Shown here in pieces: positions 1 through 10,955 of a DNA stretch of 64,000 bases (positions are counted from its first letter, which is position 1; every line of letters starts with the position of its first letter). The notes beneath the pieces were generated by a model. The model ran no database searches and was not told the origin of the DNA. It saw only the letters and a list, made by a program, of their open reading frames with translations. The stretch is taken from assembly GCF_037975245.1 (NCBI RefSeq), contig NC_092568.1, forward strand, positions 20,863,001-20,927,000, given 5' to 3'. The stretch comes from Apostichopus japonicus (taxonomy: Eukaryota; Echinodermata; Holothuroidea; Aspidochirotida; Stichopodidae). A program made the translations under genes and the position numbers.

Positions 1-162
1 TCCGTCAGTCTGTAAAAATATTATTCATCATTCCATTGTTTCGATTTGGTATAATTAGCTTGTTACAACCTGTTATTGATTTTCGTATTTACATGATTTA
101 CAAAGAACAAGTTAAAATATATTCATGAAGTAAAGCATTGCTTAATGCAGTAGCCTTCTGTG

Positions 163-660
163 CAGTGGCGTTGCAAGTGAGATGGGGGGGGGGGGGGGTC
201 GTAGAGCCGCCACATAATTTTTGGATTGATGATGGGAGGGTAAAAAAATAAAGAGAATTTAATGAAAAGTGACCTCAAGAATATGTGTGCTACGTACGGG
301 GGGGGGGGGGTGGGTCAACCACGAAATATAATGTAATGAACAGTCACCTCAAAGATAAGTGCGCTACGCGCGCGGTTGCAGTGTCTCTCTGAGTGGCCAT
401 ATTTTTATTATCACATATATTTTTTTTTCAATATGTGATATTACCGGATGGTTTTCGACCCCGCAGGAGCGCACATTTGCTTTTTGGTTTTTCCCCAAAT
501 ATTGGTTTTTCTACCAAAACAGGAACATTTTAGACCGACTGTAATTTAAAAAAAATGAAAATGATAGCACCATTTTGCATCTTAGTCCTTTTCGAAAAAC
601 ATTTTCAAGAGGGGACCACACCCTCCCCTTATACCCCTCCCCCAGGACGGTGATCCACTG
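163..660. mobile_element. Degenerate hAT-like MITE (copy 1)
   Basis: The element begins CAGTGGCGTTGC and ends with CCACTG, an imperfect inverted repeat of hAT type. The flanking 8-mers (cttctgtg and ctacgtgc) are only partly alike, so the insertion looks old. It contains poly-G runs and the core motif ATAGCACCATTTTGCATCT at 564-582, which recurs in other MITEs of the window. The duplicated copy is at 39414-39836. Confidence 0.5.
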
Positions 661-2369
661 CTACGTGCATAAAAATGGGGAAAGAACTTCAACTTTATAG
701 CCATTTAACATATCATTTAACCCCGTTAGCTATCTACAATTTGCATGGCTGCTTTCAACTTTTTCTCTGATCTCTCTCTCTCTCCACGTCTCGACATCTT
801 TCTACCTATATCTTGTTTTCTTGTCATATTGGTATGTTTCTCTCAATTAATGTTACCGAATTCACCTGATCATCTTTTCGTTCCTCAACTAAATATCAAC
901 TTCCATTTTCTGCCCGTTAACTGTTCTATGCAATTACTGCTTTTGACTTCAATTAGTGTGTACGAAACTCAAACTAAACTCATTGTTAATGTTGAATCTT
1001 CAATACAACAATTTTTCTAAAAATTTTGTTGTCATTTCTTTCATTCTATTTGTTATTTATAAGTTGAAGTTAAGATAATCCCTTTCAAAACCTTATTTCA
1101 TCGATTCATACCTGCATCAAGATGTCAGTTTGAAGGCCAACCATACAGGCCCCAAAGTTTAGCGAGCTAAAACTTGTTAGAATTGCTTCCAAAGACATTT
1201 TCTGAAGATTCAGATTCTCTGATGAGCATTCGGGCATCATCACGGGACTTCTGGTATTTTATTGGGGGTGTGGGGGGGGGGGGATACTGCGGACCTATAA
1301 CTGAAGAAATAAACAGTTGAGTAGATATTAAAATCTACTAAAAAATCATTCAGAGTAATATGTTTAATATCTTGAATTTCATGTTTTTATTTTTATTATA
1401 AATAATAATGGTAATAAATGTACCTCTTTATACATATAGATTCTCTGCATAAACAATGCCCAACTTCGTAAAGCAAGTTACCCACAACTTCTTCTTGGAT
1501 AAATATATCACAACAAATTACATAATTTCAATTTAATAGGGTGCCTGCTATGAAACTATGAAATACATACTTTAATCATTATTACAGAGCAATGAATCAT
1601 TGAGCTGTGATGTATATGCATGGTTTATTGTTTTTACATAGAGATCAGAAGAGATAATTATTGATGTCTACTGCATATCTTATATGCCACACCCACTTCC
1701 CCTCCCATTGCTCCACCCCCTTTACCCCTTTTTCAAAAAATGACATATTTATTTTAAGAACAATAAGTCATATTTCAGGCTTATCCTTCGTCATCCACAT
1801 ACACATTTATTTAGGTTTTTGTGATTTTAGCCACAAAATTAAGTTTGTTATGATGTAGACTGTTTACAAAAAAAACCCATTGCTACCAGGTCTATAACAC
1901 TTTTAAGTTATGAGAAATGACATTTATCATGCATTTATCATGCATCTGAGTGTTATCAACCAAAGGGTGACTACATGATAAAGTCTAATAAAGAGACCGT
2001 TCAGGTCAAATCCTCAGATACAACACCAAAACACATAACTCATCAAACATAAGACTTCATGGCCTCAAAATAACACCTTTACAATACATTGCACCTTTGT
2101 CTACGACAATTATGTTGTGGTTCAAAGGTGCTCTATAGTTGTTAATATACAATTAAAAAGACCATGTTTTTGATTGAGCTACTGAATGGTGTAAAACAAA
2201 GGATTATCATTAAACGTTGATCACTGCACTGAGAAGCGGACATCATCAACTTCTGCTCCTTGACGAAAATGACATCAATTCCTTGGTGCAGGCTCAAAGC
2301 TTTTGTTTAATCGACTATTTTATAAATCCTTATAACTCAATCCATACATGATCCTTTTCAGTTGATATT

Positions 2370-2720
2370 GACAACAGAGCACTATTTGATGACATTGAAT
2401 ATACATTGGTCCTTGACAAAAACTTGTAATTACATTGTAAACATATTATCAGAGGCCAATAAAGTCTTTGAATGCTTTCATATTGCGTTGTGTGATGCTG
2501 CATCTGAGGAACTAGCCTACGATGGCTGTGTTAGACTTTGCTGTCCAGCCAATTTACCTGATGAGCCACAGATGTTGAATAAAGGGACATTTCTCAAAAA
2601 ATTAAAGGAGTAATTAAAAAAATACAACCAGGGCTAGCAGCATGTTTTAATGTTTTAATTAATTTTGTGCCAAACGTCAAGTAAAATTTGTGGAACAACC
2701 AGAGATCAAGTAGATCATGA
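2370..2720. repeat. Dispersed repeat, about 350 bp
   Basis: The segment starting near 'acaacagagcac' and ending near 'caagtaaaatttgtgg' has diverged relatives at about 9640-9990, 24710-25060 and 42530-42860. The first and last of these four are related by duplication C, the middle two by duplication U. The two pairs are only moderately similar, so this is an older interspersed family of unknown class. No terminal repeats were recognised. An 83-codon open frame at 2362-2613 falls inside it and is not believed to be a gene. Confidence 0.5.
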
Positions 2721-2781
2721 TGTCTTAGAAAACTACCGCTGGAACATTACAATATGCAGTGGTGAGAGCCAAAACTTGTCC

Positions 2782-5141
2782 TTAAAGGTTGCTCTGGGCA
2801 GATGAAGGGTGCTGTTGTCTGTCCGGTCCAGCCAATGGAACGTCTCGCTCATCCCAGAGACTGACCCCGTCGCAGGCACAAATACGTTTGTTGTTCTCAA
2901 ACAGACCAGCTGATCGGGCAATGATTCCACAAGCCAGTCTGTCACGATTAAAAACAGAGAGAAGGTACTTGATTAATTATTCTGCAAACTGGTTCATTTT
3001 AGATCAGCCTTTCTGCTATTCGTTAGCAATTTTACCAACCCTATCGATTATTAGTGAAGATCAGATTGCAATTTGAAAAAATCAAGTTGACACACCTTGG
3101 TATATGTTTTCCCATTCTAACCAAACGTAGCTTTGTCAAAACTCCTTCAAAACTGTTCTGATGGAATTGACACAGGAAATTATACACCAAATGCAGACAG
3201 GCAGGTGAAAATGTTCCCCTAATGCTTTCATATGTAGTTTCTTCTGATTATATTCAGTCCATATTCACTCTCAACTTAGCAAATTATGGACCAAAACAAA
3301 TACCTCCCGCAAAAAAACACACAATCAGTGGATTTTTTTCTTTCTTTCAGGAATGACTACCATTAGGAGAAATGATTTTTCTATTTTATAAGGTGAACTT
3401 ACCCTGGCCCTGAGTTACCATCTATCTTGGATTGGGGTGTCTCGCCTTGACCTAGGTCATCTTCTCTCTCATGAACAACAAAGGATCTACCAATCACATC
3501 CCAGACCTGTAATAAAACACAACCTTTTTCAACCGATTGATGGTACACGACACCAATTCCCTCCCTATTTTACAACAGTCATGCATTGATCAAGTATTAA
3601 CCTGTCCATGATTAGAAAGCAGTTCATAGTTTCAGTGCATCATAAATGTATTGAACTCTTCCCTATATATTAAACACACCAAAGACACGTGTATAATTAT
3701 GTATATATATTTAAACCCCAGTGGGGGGTCACATATATGTATGGTAAACCCCAGTGTGGATCAAATACTGTATGTATGGTCAACCCCAGTGGGGATGACA
3801 TGGTAAACCCCAGTGGGAATCACATATGTATGGTAAGCCCAGTGTGGATCAAATATGCAAGGTAAACTCCAGTCGGGATTACATATGTATGGTAGACCCC
3901 AGTGGCAGATCACATATGTGCGGTAAACCCCAGTCGGGATTACATATGTATGGTAGACCCCAGTGGCAGATCACATATGTATGGTAAACCCCAGTGGGGA
4001 TCACGTATGTATGGTAAACCCCAGTGGGAGACCACATACATCTATAGTAGACCCCAATGGGGGATCACATGGAAAAAAACCAGTGGGCGATCACATACTT
4101 TTGGTAAACCCAGTTTGAATCAAATATGTATGGTAAACCTCAGTGGGGATCACATATGTATGGTTAACCCCAGTGGGGGTTCATATATGGACATGGAAGC
4201 AGCATTGGCAAGGAGAAATGTGAAATTAGGCCAAACAAGAACCATTCCTTACCTTCAGTTGATCATTTTCGATTCTAAATCTTGCTCGACCATTTTCAGC
4301 AGCACTGATATTACCGAGGTCTCCGACATGCTGACAAATGAAGGAAACATGAACAAACTGTATTCTTGTCATCTATTATTCTTGTGCAACATTGCTGTTT
4401 AAACATCCAATTAAGGTAAAAAATGAGCCAATTGTGTATGCAATGTAGGCTTTCTCATCATGCTAAGACTTTTCTACAATTTAATTCTATTTGTATATCG
4501 ATATACTAAGCAGCTTAAGCATTTAACCAGGTCAATATGTTGAAAATATATACAATACTTTCCCAGTAGGTGAAGCATGTTCTCACCTAACCTGCACAAA
4601 GCTTAACATAAAAGTTGTTATTACCATGTACTCAAATGAATTTGATTCGCATTCAATTAAATTCAGACCAATTCAATTTGAACTCGATTCAACTCAATTC
4701 AATCCAAATTTTTACCAATGACCATACGTTTCATCATCATAATTTCCAGAAATACTAAATTATTTCCATGACAAGTCAATTGCTACAATAACTTGCAAGA
4801 TTAAATGTCAAAAACAATGTTGGAGTTTTTTTTTCATATCACATCAGAGTTGGTGGCCTTATATAAACTGTACCCACTTTGTGAAATAATGTTTGCTTTA
4901 TTTTTTTCAAAATTTCTACAGATTATGTTCCTCCGTTTGATACTACCATATTTGATAGAAAGCTCCTTAGATCGATTATGAAAGCTGAATAAAAACTTTT
5001 GATCCTACTTTGAAGCATATGGACGAGCTACTTGTTGTCACAATCAGGATATTCTTTAGAAAAGTACAACCTCTGCTTACCCTCTGTATTGCTGAAGGTC
5101 CTCCGTGTTCCGAGTTGAAAGGATTGAAATTTCCTCCACAG
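2782..5141 (-). pseudogene. CCS (copper chaperone for SOD1) 3' fragment, copy 1
   Basis: Four exons equivalent to exons 5-8 of the full CCS gene at 42939-53880 are present on the minus strand: 5081-5141, 4253-4330, 3403-3506 and 2782-2938. All have GT donors, AG acceptors and correct phases, and the last one ends in the same stop. The sixth, seventh and eighth exons encode the same protein as copy 2, including the C-terminal RICACDG motif with the Cys-X-Cys of domain III. Exon 5 reads CGGNFNP where copy 2 reads CGGHFNP, so the His that bridges copper and zinc in the SOD fold is Asn here. Exon 4 is missing: between about 6290 and 6297 copy 1 lacks roughly 0.3 kb that contains that exon in copy 2. 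Exons 1-3 lie beyond the duplication breakpoint. The fragment has no start, no copper-binding N-terminal domain and half of the SOD-like domain, so I call it a pseudogene. Confidence 0.85.
3709..4190. repeat. 30-bp tandem array, copy 1
   Basis: About 16 degenerate units of a 30-bp sequence, each with a CCCCAGTGGGG palindrome and an ACATATGT palindrome joined by GGTAA-type spacers. It lies in the intron between CCS exons 6 and 7. The unit length is a multiple of three, so several frames stay open and translate as decapeptide repeats (for example MYGKPQWGSH). Those frames are by-products of the repeat. Copy 2 has a longer array, split by a transposon. Confidence 0.9.
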
Positions 5142-6851
5142 CTGCATATCAAGAGTGAAAAATCAGGGTCTACTAAATTAATTTCCAGTAATCATCTTGT
5201 TTTTCTGCCTCCTTTGGTGTTTGAATTTGTTTTCAAGTTCAATATTAATACTTGTGAAAAACAGTCCAGAAAAAAAAATAACCACAGTTAGATGTCATTT
5301 AACTGCCAACCCAAATTAAGTGTGGTGAATAACAGTAATGGAACTGCAAACGGACATAAATTACATCACAGCCATAAACCAAGTGAATCATGTATTGCTT
5401 TGAATTTCCATGCCTTTTGCAAGATTTCTAACATGCAGGATATGTCCGCCGTGTTGGATGCTGTCAACCCTCTGTATTATGTCTGTAGGGGGATGTTCCG
5501 GTGGTTACCGTCCATTGATGTTTAATAAATAATTAAATATGATGTTTTTTTTTATTATTTATGCATCTGGTAACAGAAGAGTGAACGATGTCAGCACATC
5601 AATATCAGCTGAAAGTGGTTTTATGTCTCTTTAAAATATGGGATTCACTTATATACAAAGGGAAAAATAACATTTCTAAAAAACATTGCATTTTGATGAA
5701 ATTCTAAAGACAGAGAAACATTATTCTGCAAAGTCACTCAATATTCCTTATGTATCAGGTTTCAAGGCTAAATCTACAAGAAGATTATAATAAGTTAAAA
5801 TAAACTTTTAAGACCTCGATCCTGATGACATCACAGACCACCTACTGAGCTTCACCTTCTGGATTATATTATATTAGATTATATTCAATCAGTCATATCT
5901 TGACTTAGGGACCAGATATTGAGATGAACACTTACAATGTGCAATTTATCTGCCCCTAAAGTATCCCTTCAATCCACAATCTCAATGCAATGTATGATAC
6001 AAGTTTAGTACAAACAGGTGTTTTATGCTAGGTTATCATCACCCAGCTACGATTTCTGGCACGTTTACTGTATTGATTGTAATGAAGTTGCCAACCAACC
6101 AATCAATCGATTGATCAAACAATGATCTAGATTAGTAATTAACACATCCTTGGCAATTCCATATATGATCCTCACAAATTTGCCACCCTTACGTAATACC
6201 GTTTGCCAAGTTACCATTTTGAAATGCAAAAAAAAAAAGGTTTTGATTGTCTGGATCCTACTAGAATAGTTCTGGGAAGAATTTCAAGGCTCGATTCGAA
6301 ATGCTTAAAAATGAGTAAATGTGGCTAAATATTGAGAGATATGTTAAAGCTTGAGTTCAAAGGAAGTACTCTGCCTGGGAACATTATATTGATGTTGACC
6401 GACGCCTGATGTTGACATCAATCCCCACAAAATTTGAAGGTGAACTGGAAGTCTCATTTCTGATCAAGTGCAAAAGATGTTTTCCATGTGAATTCAATAA
6501 CCTGGGTTACTTTTTATCTGTTTTTTTAAATATATTTTATGAATGAACCTTAGGCTTCAAGTTGTAACACAATCACAGCGTATTCAAGCTGTTTCTACAA
6601 GGAGAAGACCAGAAAGGTAAAAATTAAAAGTATTTTGATCTGTTTACAAATTTGGCAATATTCCTGGGATAGTACATACCTTAAGGGGACATTTCGGAAG
6701 ACATTTTTAGTCTCTTTGTTTGGAGACTATGAGTGATTGTCTTATATTAACCTTATTTTGAGTTTCGCTCTGAGCAGGTTTGGGAAAATTACTAACCAAA
6801 CTTAAAAAGCTGCTATAAAGTTGAGGGCGTTACTTACAGATATTTACTTAC

Positions 6852-6853
<2 letters not shown>

Positions 6854-6922
<69 letters not shown>
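6854..6922. repeat. (TA)n microsatellite
   Basis: Uninterrupted TA dinucleotide run in the stretch that corresponds to the last intron of the fasciclin gene. The equivalent position in the other copy (near 21905) has only a short TA tract, so it has expanded here or contracted there. Confidence 0.98.
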
Positions 6923-6927
<5 letters not shown>

Positions 6928-7137
6928 TACCAGTGCATCAGCAGTTTGAGGGTAAGAAGGAGCAGTGTAAGCAGGAATGAAGGGATGGACATTGTAATGT
7001 GAGGGTAACGATAAGGTAGAGGTGGGGGCTGGAAGGAGCAGTAGTTTTGGGGGGTTTCTCTTCATTTTAGTTTTCTCAGCAAGAGTAACGTAAGTTACAC
7101 CTTGGCTATCCGCCACCGTGGTATTGGTTCCTCACAG

Positions 7138-7343
7138 GACACGTGGAGACGTATCTTGAAGACAGACATTTACGAGTGGTATCTGGGAGAGATGCGACGA
7201 CGATTAATAATGTCGATATCGCAGAAACCGACATCGTCAGTTTAAACGGTGTGATACATGTTATCAACGGTATCCTCATACCGCCCTCAATACCGCCCAG
7301 GCTTGGCGAAGAACTAGTAGAAATCGTAGGACTTGGTAAATAA
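7138..7343 (+). pseudogene. Orphan last exon of a fasciclin-domain gene
   Basis: After a CTCACAG acceptor, 206 bp encode the C-terminal part of a FAS1 domain (core NGVIHVINGILIPP, the conserved second FAS1 motif) and end at a TAA. The deduced peptide is identical to that of the last exon of the complete-ended gene at 22210-22415. No upstream FAS1 exon exists in the window: everything to the left belongs to the CCS duplication, and the join at 6713-6718 cuts the preceding intron. It is therefore a stranded exon unless partner exons splice in from outside the homologous block. Identity of the reading frame to the functional copy suggests recent origin. Confidence 0.8.
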
Positions 7344-7599
7344 GGTTCGATCCTGTCAGACGAGACAGGTGTGAGAGTCTATATATGGTGTCAAGTAATT
7401 CGCCATTCCGTTGCCCGGTAACCGTAGCCGATGAGTCTGCCGGCAAGCCAATGATGAATATCAGATCTCATGAATAGTCATAATCCATATGATAACCATG
7501 TAAGTTAGTCTGTTAGTTTGCAACAAAAGAACGTGCTTTTAGCAACCCGTCCGTGCTAATGGATTTTATTTAGGGTTTTTTCAATTTTTTACAAGCATG

Positions 7600-7918
7600 T
7601 TTATAATAATACATAATTTTTATATAGCGCCAAACAAACTATGAAATAATTCTCGTGGCGCTTAACATAATAATAACAATTATAACATATATGCTTTGGT
7701 GAAAAGATACGTTTTGAGTGCTGATTTGAAACCGTTCACAGTATGGCACATTTTGAAATGTTCTGGAAGTGAGTTCCACAGACACGGTGCAGTGGATGCG
7801 GACGTTCTCAAGCCGTACGTCTGTGTTTTTAATCTAGGGATGAGTAACATCAGTGATGAATTAGAGCGAAGGTGAGCGTGTGGATGATGGTCCGAGCTGA
7901 AACAAGTTGTGAGGTAGG
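7600..7918 (-). mobile_element. LINE 3' end, 5'-truncated (copy 1)
   Basis: The minus strand encodes the region just C-terminal to a LINE reverse transcriptase, with the hallmark TYGLRTF...LWNSLPEHL...FKSALK pattern, followed by a short 3' UTR with the GGCGCTATATAA-type hairpin and an ATTATTATA tail. Compared with 22680-22991 one extra T shifts the frame. This C-terminal pattern is typical of CR1/L2-type LINEs; the clade is not resolved. It sits inside a MITE-like sequence: the uninterrupted arrangement is seen near 14335-14350, where the flanking bases are contiguous. Confidence 0.75.
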
Positions 7919-9129
7919 TTGTAATAAAATGATTAAAAAACTAAATAAAATCCAGTCTAAAACATATATTTTTGTCTTCTTTTGTTTACGTTTTTATCTT
8001 TCCTCAGTTTAATCAAGTGTTGCTTCTGGAAAATTAATTTTGGGTCAATTTTAAGGGATTATTGTAACCTACAAAATTGAGAAATATAGCACCATTTTGC
8101 ATCTTAACTTCAAAAAAACGTTAATGGGGAGGGGAAACCCTTCTTTCATTTCAAGCTGAATTGACACACTTGACACTGGAGAATGAAAGCATATACGGAT
8201 GCCAGTAGTAGCGGCGAATTAGGTATATGAGGCTGAAATTTTATGGAAACAGCCAGATGCGATTGAAGGATCTTGTGGAGGAGGGGGCATTCCCGCCCTC
8301 CCTCCTTGCGCACGTCATTGGATTTTAGTGCTGTTGCTAGATAATGGTACCGCTTGGAACCATATCGTGACCGGGTTTGCGTTACTTTGACCAAACAGCG
8401 AAATACAAAAACACAAGTGGATATATTCACTTGTAAAATAACGAATTGAAAACGAAATTAATTTTCAGTCTTTTATTTTGCTCATTTGGAACCCATGAAA
8501 GGGGTTTTCTTATATAATCGTCCCTGGTCCTACCGAGGGGATACCATTATACGGTGCTTTTTCAGGGACCTTAAGTTTCCTTGAAGAGGTCGAGTTTGAT
8601 TTTCCAGATTGCGAAAATTTGCTACCAAAGTTGATTTTGCAGCAAATGATAATAATGAAAGCAAATGAGCCTCACGGACGTACCTCAAGTAAGAGTAAAT
8701 TAATGTCCATATGCTTAATGTCTTTTTGTCGTTATATATACATCCATTGAATGTTTGATATGCGTGTTACAGATTAAAGCGCTAAACGTTCACAGTGAAT
8801 TCCCGACTGCTCATATAGTGTAAACATCTTGTCGTACAGGTTTGAGAAGTGGACCACTTGAATGGCATTAATCTCTATTCTTAGAAATTTGTTTCAAATA
8901 AGGCAGATGTGGTTCGTCATTGACTATCGATAAAGTCCATTTAGTGAGTTACGTGTTCGACATAACGGGGACTACTTGGTATTCCAGAAATGGCAGTTAT
9001 CTTCATCTGTTCATTGTTCATCCGAATGTTGTCCATTGACTTATGAAACAAATAGAATAAAGAACAAGGAATCGGATAACATTCTCCCGAGATTAAACTA
9101 GTTTTATCCTGAATCGTGTACAACTAACA

Positions 9130-9314
9130 GATCGACCGAAGACATCCCCGAAGATAATAGTAACTGTTCCCTTTCGAGGAGAATTGTGATACACACCTGA
9201 CGATGATCACACAGTCACAGTCTCGATGCAAGGGGACTGGGGTTGAGAGCGGATCAGACGTTCGGTAGTTTGGTTTTCGTGCCCAGGTTCTTTCCTGGGT
9301 GACTTTTCTTAAAA
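9130..9314 (+). mobile_element. Short retroelement body, copy 1 (relative of the U2-headed element)
   Basis: About 155 bp, from 'tagtaactgttcc' at 9160 to 'gacttttcttaaaa', match the minus strand of 19733-19885 almost base for base. The 3' part has a GCCCAGG / CCTGGG hairpin followed by a T-run, which could serve as a Pol III terminator. Unlike 19733-19927 this copy has no U2 snRNA sequence at its left end; it continues into other DNA. The U-duplication partner is 24195-24387. SINE-like identity is inferred from length, dispersal and the terminator-like end; I do not recognise the family. Confidence 0.55.
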
Positions 9315-10489
9315 GTATCCCCGGTATTCAATCATGGGAGAATGATCGACAGATAGATTTTGCTGACACTTTACAACTCAATTAAATAATGAATAAGGCA
9401 GAACTTTAGTTCTGATATGCTATAATACCCCCCCCCCCACCCCAAAAAAAACCAGACAACTTTGAGTCCAATAATGTTTCTGTAGCTATTCCAGTATTTT
9501 TCAAGATATGTTTCGTTAAAGAACTTATTTCTGGAATATTCGTTTTAGGCTAAACTTAATGGTGACGTCGGCTTCTTGTGGTAGTTATTATAGTTAATGT
9601 CAATCCGTTGGATTTGAGGTCAACCAGAATACGTTCGTTAAACTTCATATTAGCAACAGAGCACCCTTGGATGACATTTAACACCATTTGTCCTTAATAA
9701 ATTTGTAATAATTATAAACATGTCATTTGAGACCATAAAATCTTAATTTTTGTCATTGAGCTTTGTAGTGCAACTGAGGAACTAGTTAACTAAAAATTCC
9801 AGTCACTTTAACTAGTGAAACTCAACTGTTTAAAGGGTCATTCCAAAAACAAACAAAAAATAACTTGAGTAATTGTGTTATAGGAATACAACCCTAGCTA
9901 AACTGAGAGCAGTGGTTTCTAACGGTCCACGGCATATCAAAGTTAATTTTGTTCCTGAAGTTATCAAAACACAATGCGAGGTATTTTTTTGGTGAATCCC
10001 AAACAAAGTTCTTAAGAATCACTGTTTCCGAAACTACCTACTATCCGGTATGAGAATTTGCTACAACGCTGTGGCTTAGAATGGGACCATATTGACAATT
10101 TTGTTATCTTGCAAAAGTGTTATAGATTGAATTCTATGTATATTAAATTTTATCTCATGGTCTTGCTGGCTTGTATGTCTCTGGCACTGCAACGAATATA
10201 ATACTTGTTTTGGTGTAGGTAGTGTAAATCTTTGCCAACACATTTATGTCTAACAATTAGTTTAATTAAGTTCCTGCAAACCCTTGTGAACCGCATGGCT
10301 GTGCTTGGCTTGCCACAAATAACCGATTACAATAAAATTCGTTCCACCTTCATAGTGACAAGAAGAAAAAAACGGCTTTCAAGGAATGTGATGGCGCTGG
10401 TTTGAAACAGGGTGTTTTTTAATATAAAATAAGTATATGGCTCTTAAAGGCATCCGTAGATTCACTTTCAGGAGAATAGCGCCTCATCA

Positions 10490-10720
10490 GGCCACGTGTT
10501 CAGTGGACGGTGGCTGCAAGCATGCCGGTCGCAGAGATGTCACCACCTCTGGCCAAAGGCAAGGATTCACGCACGCCACCTAGTACGCTTCTGGTCGATT
10601 TGACCGACCCTCTGCGCATCCTCCCGGGTTCTTTTGCGACAACAAGGGAGACATGGTACGGGATCCTAGGCCACAAAAAAGCACCATCCCACAGCCAGAG
10701 GTATTATCGCTAGAGGCCTG
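10490..10720 (+). other. GC-rich open frame interrupted by a stop (copy 1)
   Basis: A locally GC-rich block whose copy-2 partner (25595-25906) has an open frame of about 100 codons. Here a CAG-to-TAG change after the residues SQRYYR closes the frame. I recognise no domain. It may be an exon fragment or simply part of a repeat. Confidence 0.25.
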
Positions 10721-10887
10721 TCTTGAACCCTAGCCACGATTTACACGACCGACGAGGAATGAGTCTTTCGTCACCCTCTATAGCATCGGCCACCACATCA
10801 GCTAGTAAATTATATGGTTGAATTAATATATCAAGACTTCAGCGAGGACTGATGAAAGAGCAAAAGAATTTTTAAACTGTATAATCA

Positions 10888-10955
10888 TTGATGGAGTCGA
10901 ACTCAGTTCATCAGGGTTATCAGTCCACTGCTCTACCCTCTGAGCCATTTGACGA
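10888..10955 (-). repeat. tRNA-like sequence (copy 1)
   Basis: The minus strand shows an A-box-like TGGCTCAGAGGGTAGAGC and a B-box-like AGTTCGACTCC at tRNA spacing. The arms do not pair into a full cloverleaf by eye and there is no matched acceptor stem, so I read it as a tRNA-derived SINE head or a tRNA pseudogene. Partner at 25974-26040. Confidence 0.45.

Larger units (their letters stand above)
1..6713 (+). repeat. Segmental duplication C, copy 1 (partner 39258-50696)
   Basis: This stretch aligns collinearly and in the same orientation with 39258-50696. The first bases match 39258 onward and the last shared bases lie near 6713 and 50696. Copy 2 is longer mainly because of a 0.9-kb block (39873-40804), a 2.9-kb DNA transposon (44105-46986), a 375-bp MITE (49326-49700) and about 0.3 kb around a CCS exon that copy 1 has lost. 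Homology is already running at base 1, so the duplication probably continues upstream of the window. Seen directly by eye; percent identity was not computed. Confidence 0.9.

Noticed and set aside
745-1020. 91-codon frame (and its copy at 40858-41130) as a small gene
   Set aside because: It is AT-rich, has no motif or splice context, and the copies differ by frame-preserving and non-preserving changes around a CT-rich patch; conservation only reflects the duplication.
3902-4402. Long frames of MYGKPQW / MVNPSGDHIC repeats here and at 46639-47209 as repeat proteins
   Set aside because: They arise from a 30-bp tandem array inside a CCS intron, are open in several frames, and differ between the two copies.
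9195-9215. Similarity of a stretch of the short retroelement (minus strand ATCGTCAGGTG) to the 5' end of U8 snoRNA
   Set aside because: Only about 11 bases match and the sequence then diverges; too short to support a snoRNA link.
10888-10955. A true tRNA gene on the minus strand
   Set aside because: A- and B-box-like motifs are there, but no convincing cloverleaf or acceptor stem forms by eye.
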